Source: Bacteroidota bacterium
GTDB taxonomy: Bacteria; Bacteroidota; Bacteroidia; Bacteroidales; CAIWKO01
NCBI GenBank assembly: GCA_037133915.1
Contig: JBAXND010000035.1
Coordinates: 1-45,067 of the forward strand
Length of the DNA stretch: 45,067 nt
Reading direction: 5' to 3'
Part shown: one piece after another, positions 6,931 through 15,003 of the stretch
Position numbering within the stretch: position 1 is the first letter of the stretch
How the letters are laid out: each line of letters starts with the position of its first letter
Notes under the pieces: generated by a model
What the model saw: the letters and a program-made list of their open reading frames with translations, nothing else
What the model was told of the DNA's origin: nothing
Database searches by the model: none
Translations under genes and position numbers: made by a program

Positions 6931-8031
6931 TTAGTGTTTGCATTTTTCTACGTCGGTCATTTCCTTCATGGCGTTCCATATGGCAACCTGCTGTGATACG
7001 CTTTCTGCCAGATGAGTGAATGCGGCAGATTCGGCTGAGTTTTCATTCATCAGCACGGGCCGTCCTGCATCTCCCGATTCGCAGATACTTTGAACGACGG
7101 GAATTTGTCCTAACAATGGAATGCTGAATTCGTCTGCAAGTTTCTGTCCGCCTCCTTTTCCAAAGATATAATATTTATTTTCGGGGAGTTCGGCAGGGGT
7201 GAAGTACGACATGTTTTCAACCAATCCAAGCACCGGAACATTGATGCCTTCCTGGCGGAACATGCTCACTGCTTTGCGTGCGTCGGCCAAAGCCACTTCC
7301 TGAGGTGTGGTTACAACGACTACGCCCGATACGGCCAGTGTCTGAACCATGGTCAGGTGTATATCGCCTGTTCCGGGAGGGGTGTCAATAATCATATAAT
7401 CGAGACTGCCCCAGTCGGCTTCTGTAAACAATTGTTTCAGTGCCGATGAAGCCATGGGGCCGCGCCAGATTACGGCCTTGTCGGGATCAACAAAAAAGCC
7501 GATCGACAGCATTTTCAATCCGAATTTCTCTGCGGGAACCATCATCTGTACGCCGTCTTTCTCAATGATTTCAGGCTTATGACCTTTGAGTCCGAACATC
7601 ATCGGTACGGAAGGACCGTAAATGTCGGCATCAACCAAAGCTGTGCGTGCGCCGCTTTTAGCAAGTGCCAGTGCCAGATTGGCTGCCACGGTTGACTTTC
7701 CAACGCCGCCTTTTCCAGATACTACAGCAATAATATTCTTAACATCGGGTAAGCTGCCTTCTTTACGATGGCTGCTTTGGGTAACCCGGGAGCTGAGTGT
7801 GATTTCTACTTCTGCCGATTCGGAAACCATGCTGTGGATGGCTTCGGTGCAATCGCGTTTCAGTTTATCTTTAAGCGGACAGGCGGGTGTTGTAAGTGTA
7901 AGCGTGAATGATATTTTGGTTCCATTAATAGTAATATCTGAAATCATATTCAGGCTCACCAGGTCTTTCTTCAGATCGGGGTCATAAACTGTACTGAGGG
8001 CTTCCAGTACCTTTTCCTTCTTGATATCCAT
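6931..8031 (-). CDS. mrp: Mrp/ApbC family Fe-S cluster carrier ATPase
   Basis: The 366-residue protein has an N-terminal MIP18/DUF59 domain (residues 1-80, with YDPDLKKDLVSLNMI and TTPACPLKD) and a P-loop NTPase of the Mrp/NBP35 family. The deviant Walker A is GKGGVGKS at 106-113, and IDTPPGTGD and VTTPQEVAL follow. The family carries [4Fe-4S] clusters to apo-proteins. The CxxC found near the C-terminus of E. coli Mrp is absent (MSYFTPAELPENKYYIFG here), which I believe is usual for Bacteroidota members. Complex I, which needs many clusters, is encoded further along this window. Confidence 0.9.
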   Translation of the reverse strand: MDIKKEKVLEALSTVYDPDLKKDLVSLNMISDITINGTKISFTLTLTTPACPLKDKLKRDCTEAIHSMVSESAEVEITLSSRVTQSSHRKEGSLPDVKNIIAVVSGKGGVGKSTVAANLALALAKSGARTALVDADIYGPSVPMMFGLKGHKPEIIEKDGVQMMVPAEKFGLKMLSIGFFVDPDKAVIWRGPMASSALKQLFTEADWGSLDYMIIDTPPGTGDIHLTMVQTLAVSGVVVVTTPQEVALADARKAVSMFRQEGINVPVLGLVENMSYFTPAELPENKYYIFGKGGGQKLADEFSIPLLGQIPVVQSICESGDAGRPVLMNENSAESAAFTHLAESVSQQVAIWNAMKEMTDVEKCKH

Positions 8032-8087
8032 AATACTTATTCCTATTTTAATTTAGATTGTATTCAGATAGATGAATAAATCAGGCG

Positions 8088-8095
8088 CAAAGTTA
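8088..8095 (-). promoter_or_regulatory. Candidate -7 element for the mrp-nfu operon
   Basis: The minus strand reads TAACTTTG (TAnnTTTG), 56 bp upstream of the mrp start. No clear TTG is spaced for a -33 box. Distance and orientation fit a promoter, but the evidence is one short motif. Confidence 0.35.
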
Positions 8096-8163
8096 CGAGT
8101 TTTGATGCAATTGACGCCTGAATTCAGCGAGAATTTGCAGATAATACGGAAAGGTGATAATTA

Positions 8164-9081
8164 TCAATGAATGGATGAAATTCCCCCAATTAATTCCTTA
8201 ATAGTATCAATGCCGTGCCTGTCGAGGTATTCATGGATGCCTTCAATAATTTTTATGGTAACTGCCGGGTCGATAAAATTGGCGGTGCCCACTTGAATGG
8301 CGCTTGCACCAGCCAGCATAAACTCTATGGCATCTGCGGCATTCATGATGCCGCCCAGCCCGATTATCGGCAGTTTTACAGCATTGGCAACCTGCCACAC
8401 CATACGCAATGCCACCGGTTTGATGCAGGGTCCGGACAGGCCGCCGGTAACGGTTGACAGAACCGGTCTGCGTGTTTCGGCATCAATAGCCATGCCCAGC
8501 AATGTGTTTATCAGAGACAGTGAATCTGCGCCCTGACTTTCTGCAGCCCTTGCTATTTCTGTGATATCGGTCACATTCGGCGACAGCTTTACAATAAGTG
8601 TTTTATGGTAAACATTGCGAACGGCCCGTGTTACGGCTGCTGCAGCGTGCGGGTCAACGCCAAATGCCATGCCTCCTTGTTTCACGTTAGGGCATGAGAT
8701 ATTCAGTTCAATGGCGGCAATTCCCTCAAGTTCATTGATTTTTTCGGCGCACAGTACATATTCTTCGAGGGTTGAGCCGGAAACATTTACGATGATATTT
8801 GTTTTGAATTTTTGAATTTCAGGATAGATTTCTTGAATAAAATGTGCCACACCTTTATTCTGCAATCCAACGGCATTGAGCATTCCTGAGGCTGTTTCGG
8901 CCATGCGCGGGTAATCGTTTCCCTGACGCGTAGCGGCCGTTGTGCCTTTAGTTACAAAAGCGCCCAAAGCTGCGGGATCCATGAAATCGGCAAATTCAGA
9001 ACCGTAGCCAAATGTTCCGGATGCCGCCATTACCGGATTTTTCAGATGCATGCTGCCGATGCTTACACTCAGGTTTGCCAT
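8164..9081 (-). CDS. pyrD: Dihydroorotate dehydrogenase class 1B, catalytic subunit
   Basis: This 305-residue TIM-barrel flavoprotein oxidises dihydroorotate to orotate in pyrimidine synthesis. The active-site Cys130 lies in NISCPN, which marks the class 1 enzymes (class 2 uses Ser). AASGTFGYG at 19-27 and the glycine-rich IIGLGGI near 240 fit the FMN site. Class 1B is confirmed by the PyrK gene, which overlaps it by 13 bp and would supply electrons to NAD+. The length is normal for the family. Confidence 0.95.
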   Translation of the reverse strand: MANLSVSIGSMHLKNPVMAASGTFGYGSEFADFMDPAALGAFVTKGTTAATRQGNDYPRMAETASGMLNAVGLQNKGVAHFIQEIYPEIQKFKTNIIVNVSGSTLEEYVLCAEKINELEGIAAIELNISCPNVKQGGMAFGVDPHAAAAVTRAVRNVYHKTLIVKLSPNVTDITEIARAAESQGADSLSLINTLLGMAIDAETRRPVLSTVTGGLSGPCIKPVALRMVWQVANAVKLPIIGLGGIMNAADAIEFMLAGASAIQVGTANFIDPAVTIKIIEGIHEYLDRHGIDTIKELIGGISSIH

Positions 9082-9842
9082 AATAATTGTTTTGTGTTGA
9101 AGACCGGACCTTCAGTGCAGACACACGCATTTCCTTGATTTGTGGATGTTACACAGCACAAACAGGCACCAATGCCGCATGCCATTGTATTTTCCAGCGA
9201 TACTTCGCATTCTGTATTATGCCCGGCACACCATGCTGCAACTGCTTTCATCATGGGTTCGGGGCCGCAGCAATAGACCATATCATAGGCGGGCATACCG
9301 TTCAGGATGCTGTGTTTGGTTATGATGCCCTTTTCGCCAAGGCTGCCGTCTTCCGTGCTTATATATAACTCGCCGTATTTACGGTATTCGTGAGTTTCAT
9401 GGATGTCAGAAAAACACCGTCCTCCGGTTAAAATATCAAGGCGTACATTTTTTTCATAAAGCAAACGGGCAAGATAGAGCAGGGGAGCTGTCCCGCATCC
9501 GCCACCGGCTAATAGCACACGTCCTTTTTCTGCAAGTGAAAATCCTTTACCCAAAGGGAAAATAGTATTCAGCGATTGTCCTTCTGTTAATCGCGATAAT
9601 TGTTGTGTGCCGGCTCCGACAATGCTTACCTGAATAATGATGCTGTTGGTTTCTTCAATTACATCATGTATTGAGAAAGGCCTTCGCAGAAACGTTTGTG
9701 CTGAATGTGGGATGAGCACTTCGCAGAATTGACCCGGAACAATGGGTGGCAGTGGTTCGGACGATGACAGTTCAAGCAGGAAATGAGCGGCAGATAAAAA
9801 AGTTTTTTTTACTATGCTGAAATCTCTGGCGTGTTTAGTCAT
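9069..9842 (-). CDS. pyrK: Dihydroorotate dehydrogenase electron transfer subunit
   Basis: The 257-residue protein resembles ferredoxin reductases. RRPFSIHDV near 55 is the FAD-binding motif, [13 protein letters not shown] near 110 the NAD-binding one, and [10 protein letters not shown] with a later CVCTEGP supplies four Cys for a [2Fe-2S] cluster. PyrK passes electrons from the PyrD FMN to NAD+. It overlaps pyrD by 13 bp and comes first in the transcript, as is usual. Confidence 0.94.
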   Translation of the reverse strand: MTKHARDFSIVKKTFLSAAHFLLELSSSEPLPPIVPGQFCEVLIPHSAQTFLRRPFSIHDVIEETNSIIIQVSIVGAGTQQLSRLTEGQSLNTIFPLGKGFSLAEKGRVLLAGGGCGTAPLLYLARLLYEKNVRLDILTGGRCFSDIHETHEYRKYGELYISTEDGSLGEKGIITKHSILNGMPAYDMVYCCGPEPMMKAVAAWCAGHNTECEVSLENTMACGIGACLCCVTSTNQGNACVCTEGPVFNTKQLLWQT

Positions 9843-9872
9843 CCTGTTAGATTGTTAACGTATGGACCAACT

Positions 9873-9880
9873 CAAAGATA
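9873..9880 (-). promoter_or_regulatory. Candidate -7 element for pyrK-pyrD
   Basis: TATCTTTG on the minus strand matches TAnnTTTG, 30 bp upstream of the pyrK ATG and just past the terminator of the preceding gene, where a new promoter is expected. A -33 TTG is not evident. Confidence 0.45.
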
Positions 9881-9884
9881 CGGT

Positions 9885-9911
9885 AAAAAAAAATCCGCTT
9901 AACGCGGATTT
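9885..9911 (-). terminator. Intrinsic terminator after the DUF5606 gene
   Basis: On the minus strand the stem AAATCCGC/GCGGATTT (9891-9898 with 9904-9911, five-base loop) is followed by an unbroken run of T (9885-9893). It begins 6 bp past the stop of the DUF5606 gene. Together with the promoter just beyond, it separates this gene from pyrK. Confidence 0.85.
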
Positions 9912-9917
9912 TAATAA

Positions 9918-10400
9918 TTACTCCTTAGAGCTTTCTTTTTTCTTAGCAGCCTTAACCGGCTTGGCTTCCGGTTCTGCCGGAGCATCGCTTTCTTCTGTTT
10001 TTTCTTCCTCTTTTTCAGTAAAATCGAGCATATTATTTTCGTGCAGCTGATTGTACCACACAAACATTTTTCTGATATCGGAGGTATAAACTTTTTCCTT
10101 ATCGAAGTTTGGAAGCACTTGCTCAAAGTATTCGCGCAGTTTTTTGTCGTCCGACTTCGGGTCAATGGCTTTTCCGCCATTTTCCTTTTCGTAAATCAGT
10201 TTAAAAACTTCTTTCAGCAGAATGTCCTTGTCGGTAGTGAACACACTTATCTCTTCAAGGTTGCTTATTTTATCGGTGGCATATACCGGCATCCTTTTAT
10301 GGTCCAGCAACGATTCCACGATCACCCCGGTTTTGTTGTGGGCGATAATTTTAAACAGGCCGCTTTTTCCTGAAACAGCCAAAATCTCTTTCAAATCCAT
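9918..10400 (-). CDS. DUF5606 domain-containing protein
   Basis: The 160-residue protein starts with LKEILAVSGKSGLFKIIAHNK and continues ...MPVYATDKISNLEEISVFT, a pattern I recognise from DUF5606 proteins of Bacteroidota. The N-terminal half is a small beta-rich fold and the middle is helical. The last 35 residues are a charged Lys/Glu/Ala-rich tail that is probably disordered. No signal peptide is visible, so it is likely cytoplasmic. The function is unknown. It appears to be a single-gene unit with its own -7 element and terminator. Confidence 0.8.
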   Translation of the reverse strand: MDLKEILAVSGKSGLFKIIAHNKTGVIVESLLDHKRMPVYATDKISNLEEISVFTTDKDILLKEVFKLIYEKENGGKAIDPKSDDKKLREYFEQVLPNFDKEKVYTSDIRKMFVWYNQLHENNMLDFTEKEEEKTEESDAPAEPEAKPVKAAKKKESSKE

Positions 10401-10417
10401 ATTGATTAAATTTTCAG

Positions 10418-10425
10418 CAAAATTA
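10418..10425 (-). promoter_or_regulatory. Candidate -7 element for the DUF5606 gene
   Basis: TAATTTTG on the minus strand fits TAnnTTTG, 17 bp upstream of the start codon. That implies a short leader. No -33 match was found. Confidence 0.35.
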
Positions 10426-10495
10426 TGAATTAAATGAAAACGCAGCGAAATTCTTTTAATTGCATGAGGAAATAATAAATACCCCTTTTTTTTGT

Positions 10496-10503
10496 TATTT
10501 TTG
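10496..10503 (+). promoter_or_regulatory. Candidate -7 element for the mbnP-mbnH-like pair
   Basis: TATTTTTG matches TAnnTTTG, 21 bp upstream of the MbnP-like start ATG. It sits in a T-rich stretch, so a chance match is possible, and no -33 box was seen. Confidence 0.35.
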
Positions 10504-10524
10504 TTAGTGTTAATTAATCATAAA

Positions 10525-11337
10525 ATGAAGAATTCCCGCTATATAAGTGCCATTCTGCTGTTTGTTGTCACTTCTTTTGTATTAATTTCATGTAAAAAAG
10601 AGGAGCCTTTTACGCCCGTTGTTACAAAATACGGTAAACTGACCTTTAAATTTTTTCATCAGGTTAACGGGATGCCCCTCATTGTCGATACGATGGAATA
10701 CGTGAATGCCGCGGGCAATCCCTACAATATTTCGGAGGCTCAGTGGTTTCTTTCGGATGTGGTGCTGCATAATGGTGATGGCAGCGTAAAACTGATTACT
10801 CAGAATAATGGTATCCATTATGTGGATACTGACATTCCTTCTTCACAAACATGGTCAATAACTCAGGAAATACCGGCAGGAACCTACGAGTCAATCAGCT
10901 TTACTTTTGGGATTAAATCAGACAGGAATCTTTCAAATATGTTTTTGAATCCGCCTGAAACCAATATGTTCTGGCCGGAATTGCTTGGTGGCGGGTATCA
11001 CTATCTGAAACTAAACGGCAGCTGGAAAGACACATCCAATGTAAATCACTTTTTTAATTTTCACCTTGGTAAAGGGCAAATCTATGCTTCCGGCGTCATC
11101 GTTTACGATTCCATTACAAGTATTGTGGACAACAGCTTCACTGTAACCTTGCCGGCATCATCATTTACGCTGGATGAGAATCAAACTAAAGAAATTGGTA
11201 TTGTAATGAATATTGAGAGCTGGTTTGATACGCCTCATGTGTGGGATTTCAATTATTGGGGTGGCGCAATTATGCAGAATCAGTCAGCCTTGAATACTGC
11301 CAAAGAAAATGGTGCAGATGTGTTTACAATGAAGTGA
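10525..11337 (+). CDS. MbnP-like copper-binding lipoprotein
   Basis: From the ATG at 10525 the protein has 270 residues and a lipoprotein signal ending LISC (Cys23), so it is anchored to a membrane outside the cytoplasm. The family pattern follows: LTFKFFHQVNG, YVNAAGNPYNIS and EAQWFLSDVVL. MbnP proteins bind copper, and in the studied case a Trp is converted to kynurenine by the diheme enzyme MbnH. Several Trp are available (in AQWFL, SQTWS, MFWPE, GSWKD, ESWFD and HVWDF). The next gene encodes just such a diheme protein. An ATG-less extension to 10492 is possible but spoils the signal peptide. Confidence 0.82.
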   Translation: MKNSRYISAILLFVVTSFVLISCKKEEPFTPVVTKYGKLTFKFFHQVNGMPLIVDTMEYVNAAGNPYNISEAQWFLSDVVLHNGDGSVKLITQNNGIHYVDTDIPSSQTWSITQEIPAGTYESISFTFGIKSDRNLSNMFLNPPETNMFWPELLGGGYHYLKLNGSWKDTSNVNHFFNFHLGKGQIYASGVIVYDSITSIVDNSFTVTLPASSFTLDENQTKEIGIVMNIESWFDTPHVWDFNYWGGAIMQNQSALNTAKENGADVFTMK

Positions 11338-11370
11338 TGAGTTGACAATTCGGCAATTAATCAATTTGGC

Positions 11371-11400
11371 AATGCCTGTCCGCCTTTGGCGGAAAAATGA
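11371..11400. repeat. Short copy of an intergenic palindromic repeat
   Basis: AATGCCTG followed by TCCGCC-TTT-GGCGGA and AAAAATGA matches the flanks of the two longer units at 37621-37731 but lacks their central CCTGCC/GGCAGG hairpin. It is preceded by a run of GNCAATTN-type units (11344-11370), as are the longer copies. It may form a small hairpin between the mbnP and mbnH genes. Confidence 0.7.
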
Positions 11401-11402
11401 AC

Positions 11403-11437
11403 AATTCTTAGTTCTTGGTTTTTAATTCTTCACTAAT
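11403..11437. repeat. Period-7 array upstream of the diheme peroxidase gene
   Basis: Five gapless units (AATTCTT, AGTTCTT, GGTTTTT, AATTCTT, CACTAAT) end 6 bp before the ATG at 11444. It is degenerate and recognisable mainly by its period. Confidence 0.5.
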
Positions 11438-11443
11438 TTGATA

Positions 11444-12598
11444 ATGCGTAAATACCTCAGTATAGTTTTTATTCTTTTAGTGGCGCTTAACGCCTGCCAT
11501 AAGGAAACGCCAATTACGGAGGTGAGCCTGATGCCCGGTGATAAGTATGCGCCGACACCTTACACAATCCATGTTCCGGCGTATTTCCCTACGCAGATGA
11601 ATATTCCGGCTGATAATCCGATAACTGTAGAAGGCGTATATTTAGGTCGCTGTTTATTTTATGACGGTCGTTTTGGTGGGCGCACTGATGCCGATTCACT
11701 GATGAGTTGTTCAAGCTGTCATGTTCAGGAAAGCGCCTTTGTGTGCGGTTTGGCGAACCCTTCTTTTCCGGGTGGTATGCCGCATGGTATCACCGGAATT
11801 CCCACACCTCATGCCATGATGACCTTATGCAATGTGGTATTTAATTCAAACGGTTATTTGTGGAACGGACTGATTGATCCGCTGAATCCGAATCCTAAAA
11901 AGAGGCGCCTTGAAGATTTGGTGTGGATGGGAATTTATGCCCCGCATGAAATGCACAGCGATTCCAATAAATCATTGCAGGTAATCCGGAGTATTCCCGG
12001 ATATAAACCATTGTTTAAAGCCGCTTTTGGGTCTGATACGATTACGTTTGAACTGATGGCAAAGGCCATTTCGCAATTCATCCGAACACTTGTTTCGAGT
12101 GATTCAAAATTTGACAGATATCTTCAGGGCAGTGCGACGCTCACCTCATCCGAATTGAATGGCTACGTTTTATTTGTTACCGAGCAAGGCGCCGATTGTT
12201 TTCATTGCCACGGAGGCAGCGGAAATCCTTTGTTTACCACAAACTTATATTATAATAATGCCAAGGATTCTGCGTTTAGCGATACCCGCGACCGATACGC
12301 TGTTACCGGGAATGCCATGGATATCGGAGCATACAGAGCGCCATCGTTGCGCAATGTTGAATTACTGGCACCCTACATGCACGATGGTCGTTTTACGACT
12401 CTTGAACAGGTTATTGATTTCTACAGTAATGGTCTGGTTTGGTCTCCTTCTGTGAGTCCGCTGATGCACAAATTATCTGATGGCGGTGCACAGCTGACTC
12501 CGGCTGAAAAGGCTGATCTGAAAGCATTTTTGCTGACGCTGACCGACCAGACATTTCTAACAAATCCGGCATTCGGTCCACCACCAAGTCTGCCATAA
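11444..12598 (+). CDS. Diheme cytochrome c peroxidase, MbnH/MauG-like
   Basis: The protein (384 residues from the ATG at 11444) has a lipoprotein signal ending LNAC (Cys18). It has two c-type heme sites, CSSCH at 89-93 and CFHCH at 252-256, and the family motif APYMHDGRFTTLEQVIDFY at 309-327. Classical members reduce peroxide. MauG/MbnH members instead form a high-valent diheme that oxidises a partner protein. The immediately preceding MbnP-like lipoprotein makes the MbnH role the better guess. The gap of 106 bp between them holds repeats rather than a clear promoter. Confidence 0.88.
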   Translation: MRKYLSIVFILLVALNACHKETPITEVSLMPGDKYAPTPYTIHVPAYFPTQMNIPADNPITVEGVYLGRCLFYDGRFGGRTDADSLMSCSSCHVQESAFVCGLANPSFPGGMPHGITGIPTPHAMMTLCNVVFNSNGYLWNGLIDPLNPNPKKRRLEDLVWMGIYAPHEMHSDSNKSLQVIRSIPGYKPLFKAAFGSDTITFELMAKAISQFIRTLVSSDSKFDRYLQGSATLTSSELNGYVLFVTEQGADCFHCHGGSGNPLFTTNLYYNNAKDSAFSDTRDRYAVTGNAMDIGAYRAPSLRNVELLAPYMHDGRFTTLEQVIDFYSNGLVWSPSVSPLMHKLSDGGAQLTPAEKADLKAFLLTLTDQTFLTNPAFGPPPSLP

Positions 12599-12602
12599 TA
12601 CT

Positions 12603-13511
12603 TTAGACAGACTGTTTTCTTCTGAATATTTTCGAGGGATTTACCTGCGATAAAAATAGCCCGGCAATTACTACAAATATTCCCAGCATTTTTTGCGCCG
12701 TAAAAATTTCATTCAGAAACAGAAAAGAAAAAACGGCGGTGATGACAGGAATAATGTAAGTGAAAATTGTGGCCTTGATTACTCCAATTCTCTGTATGCC
12801 CAGAGTAAACAGGAAAAACGCCATAGCCGACGCAAACACACCCAGTGCACAAAGGTTTAGAATGAGCTCTGAATTAATATCAGGGATTTTCAACGCAGGA
12901 AAATCAATCAAAAAAAATGCAGGTAAAAAAAAGAAAATTCCTAAAAAGTTTTGTACGGTGATAATAGTAAAAGCATTGTATCTGGAAGCCAGCTTAACCA
13001 GAAAATAGCTGTACCCCATCACGCTTGCCACTGCCGATAACAGGCAGGCTAATCCTAATGGCGACGCGCTGAAACTGAAATCGTTGTTGAGTACCACCAT
13101 TAATACGCCGATAAATGAAATCGCAATTCCCCAGAAATTATTCAGCGAAAGCGGCTCCCTTGCAAGGAAATACATGGAGAATGGAAGAAACAGCGGAATC
13201 ATGGATATGACAATGGATGCTACTGTGGGCGACACCATACTAACGCCGTAGCTTTCGCCCATATAATACAAAAATGGCTCAAAAAGTGCCAGCAGTATAA
13301 AAAGTGAAATGTCTTTCTTGTTTATTTTTTGAAGTTTGCCCATGATGAGTGACAGCGCGACAAGAAAAACAGTGGCGATAATCAATCTGAAAAAAGTTGT
13401 CGTAACCGGTGGTAAATATTGGTACACTGTTTTCAGCCATATGTATGAAAACCCCCAGAACACCATTGCCATGGTCAGAAATGTGTATGCTGTGAGTTTG
13501 TTTTTATTCAT
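12603..13511 (-). CDS. EamA/DMT-family permease
   Basis: From the ATG at 13511 the protein has 302 residues and about ten membrane helices arranged as two EamA repeats: the first opens with MVFWGFSYIWLKTVY and the second lies after residue 150. Members export amino acids, nucleobases or other metabolites, or take up sugars, and the substrate cannot be inferred. The gene converges on the diheme peroxidase with a gap of only 4 bp, and no terminator was seen between them. An extension to 13556 is open but lacks support. Confidence 0.88.
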   Translation of the reverse strand: MNKNKLTAYTFLTMAMVFWGFSYIWLKTVYQYLPPVTTTFFRLIIATVFLVALSLIMGKLQKINKKDISLFILLALFEPFLYYMGESYGVSMVSPTVASIVISMIPLFLPFSMYFLAREPLSLNNFWGIAISFIGVLMVVLNNDFSFSASPLGLACLLSAVASVMGYSYFLVKLASRYNAFTIITVQNFLGIFFFLPAFFLIDFPALKIPDINSELILNLCALGVFASAMAFFLFTLGIQRIGVIKATIFTYIIPVITAVFSFLFLNEIFTAQKMLGIFVVIAGLFLSQVNPSKIFRRKQSV

Positions 13512-13576
13512 AGACGAAAGTGCTATTTTAGTCAGGAAAATGTATTGGATTAACAAAAATTTCTTGCCTATTTCGA

Positions 13577-15001
13577 TTAAGGCAGAAAGGCAAAGCGAGC
13601 AAGTATATCACTGATCCATCCCGGAAATAATCCTAACCACAGAATGCAAAGTCCCAGAACACTCAGCATGAAATATCCGATACGCGGAACAACAGGCAGA
13701 GCAATGTTATCAGCAGGGGAGAACATTTTTGCAATTACTTTTATATAGTAATAAAGACCGATGGCGCTGTTAATCACAAGACTGAATACAACAATCCAGA
13801 GGCCGTGATGTACGCCCTGAAGCACGACGAAAAATTTTGCAATGAATCCTGCGGTTAGCGGAATGCCCGCAAGCGAAAGCAATGCAAGTGTCATAATGGC
13901 TGCAATCCACGGTTTTTTCCAGAACAGGCCTTTGTAATTTTCTATGTCATCCATATCATGTTCGCAGGCTGAAAGCAATGAAATAACTGCAAAAGCCGCT
14001 AATGAAGTAACGAAATAGGAGATAAGATAAAATGCTGCTGCCTGAATGCCGGTGTTGGTTCCGATAAGTAAAATGATTGCCAGATAGCCAAGATGCGCAA
14101 TGGATGAATAGGCCAGGAGCCGCTTCAGATTGCGCTGTTTGATTGCAAGTATGTTCCCAATTACCATTGAAAGTACCGCGATGACTGTAATTACAATGAT
14201 GATAATTGTATTTTGCGCACCGCCAATCATGGAGAAAAGCCGAATTATAAGTGCCATTACTGCACCTTTAGAAACTGTTGCAATAAATGCTGTTACGGGC
14301 ACCGGAGCACCCTGATAAACATCGGGTGTCCACATGTGAAACGGCACCAGCGCGAGTTTAAAACCAAGGCTTACAATAATCATTGCCAGTCCGAGCATGA
14401 GCAATGGCGAAACGGTGGCAGGTATCAGGAAATTTCCGGCAAGACCGGAAAAGTTCATAGTGCCGGTAGCTGCGTATATCAGTGCCATCCCAAACAGCAT
14501 AAACGCCGATGAAACCGAGGCAAGGAGAAGATACTTGATACTTGCTTCAACGGAATAATCACGTGAACGTAGATAGGCAATAAGGATGTAAGCTGATATA
14601 CTGAGTAGTTCTATGCCCAGAAAAAATGATGCAAAATGGTTGGATATTGTGAGAATGCCTGCTCCAAGGGCCGCCACGAAAAGTACCACATAAAACTCTT
14701 CGTTCTCGCCATTGTGAAGTTTTAAGTAGTGGTAGGAAAGCACCGTAATTACGAGGCTTGCAAGAATAATAATTGACAGAAATAGCTGGCTGTACCGGTC
14801 AATGATGAATAAACCCGATATCTCATGGGGCGCAAGCGGCAGTACAAAATAAATGGAAAGAAACGCAGCAATAAATCCCAGTAATGTAAAGCCATAAATC
14901 ACCATGTGATTTCTGACTACCGCAATGGTGAGCAGAATAAACAGCGGCGCTACTGCAAGTATAATTAAGGGAAGTAAACTTATAAAATCAGCTGGAACCA
15001 T
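13577..15001 (-). CDS. nuoN: NADH-quinone oxidoreductase subunit N
   Basis: The 474-residue antiporter-like membrane subunit has about 14 helices. The Mrp-antiporter core is clear: a Glu in GIELLSISAYIL near 130, a Lys in KYLLLASVSSAFMLFG near 160, and the PFHMWTPDVYQGAPVPVTAF stretch near 230. It forms one of three proton channels of complex I. It is the last gene of the operon, 2 bp after nuoM. Confidence 0.96.
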   Translation of the reverse strand: MVPADFISLLPLIILAVAPLFILLTIAVVRNHMVIYGFTLLGFIAAFLSIYFVLPLAPHEISGLFIIDRYSQLFLSIIILASLVITVLSYHYLKLHNGENEEFYVVLFVAALGAGILTISNHFASFFLGIELLSISAYILIAYLRSRDYSVEASIKYLLLASVSSAFMLFGMALIYAATGTMNFSGLAGNFLIPATVSPLLMLGLAMIIVSLGFKLALVPFHMWTPDVYQGAPVPVTAFIATVSKGAVMALIIRLFSMIGGAQNTIIIIVITVIAVLSMVIGNILAIKQRNLKRLLAYSSIAHLGYLAIILLIGTNTGIQAAAFYLISYFVTSLAAFAVISLLSACEHDMDDIENYKGLFWKKPWIAAIMTLALLSLAGIPLTAGFIAKFFVVLQGVHHGLWIVVFSLVINSAIGLYYYIKVIAKMFSPADNIALPVVPRIGYFMLSVLGLCILWLGLFPGWISDILARFAFLP

Positions 15002-15003
15002 AA

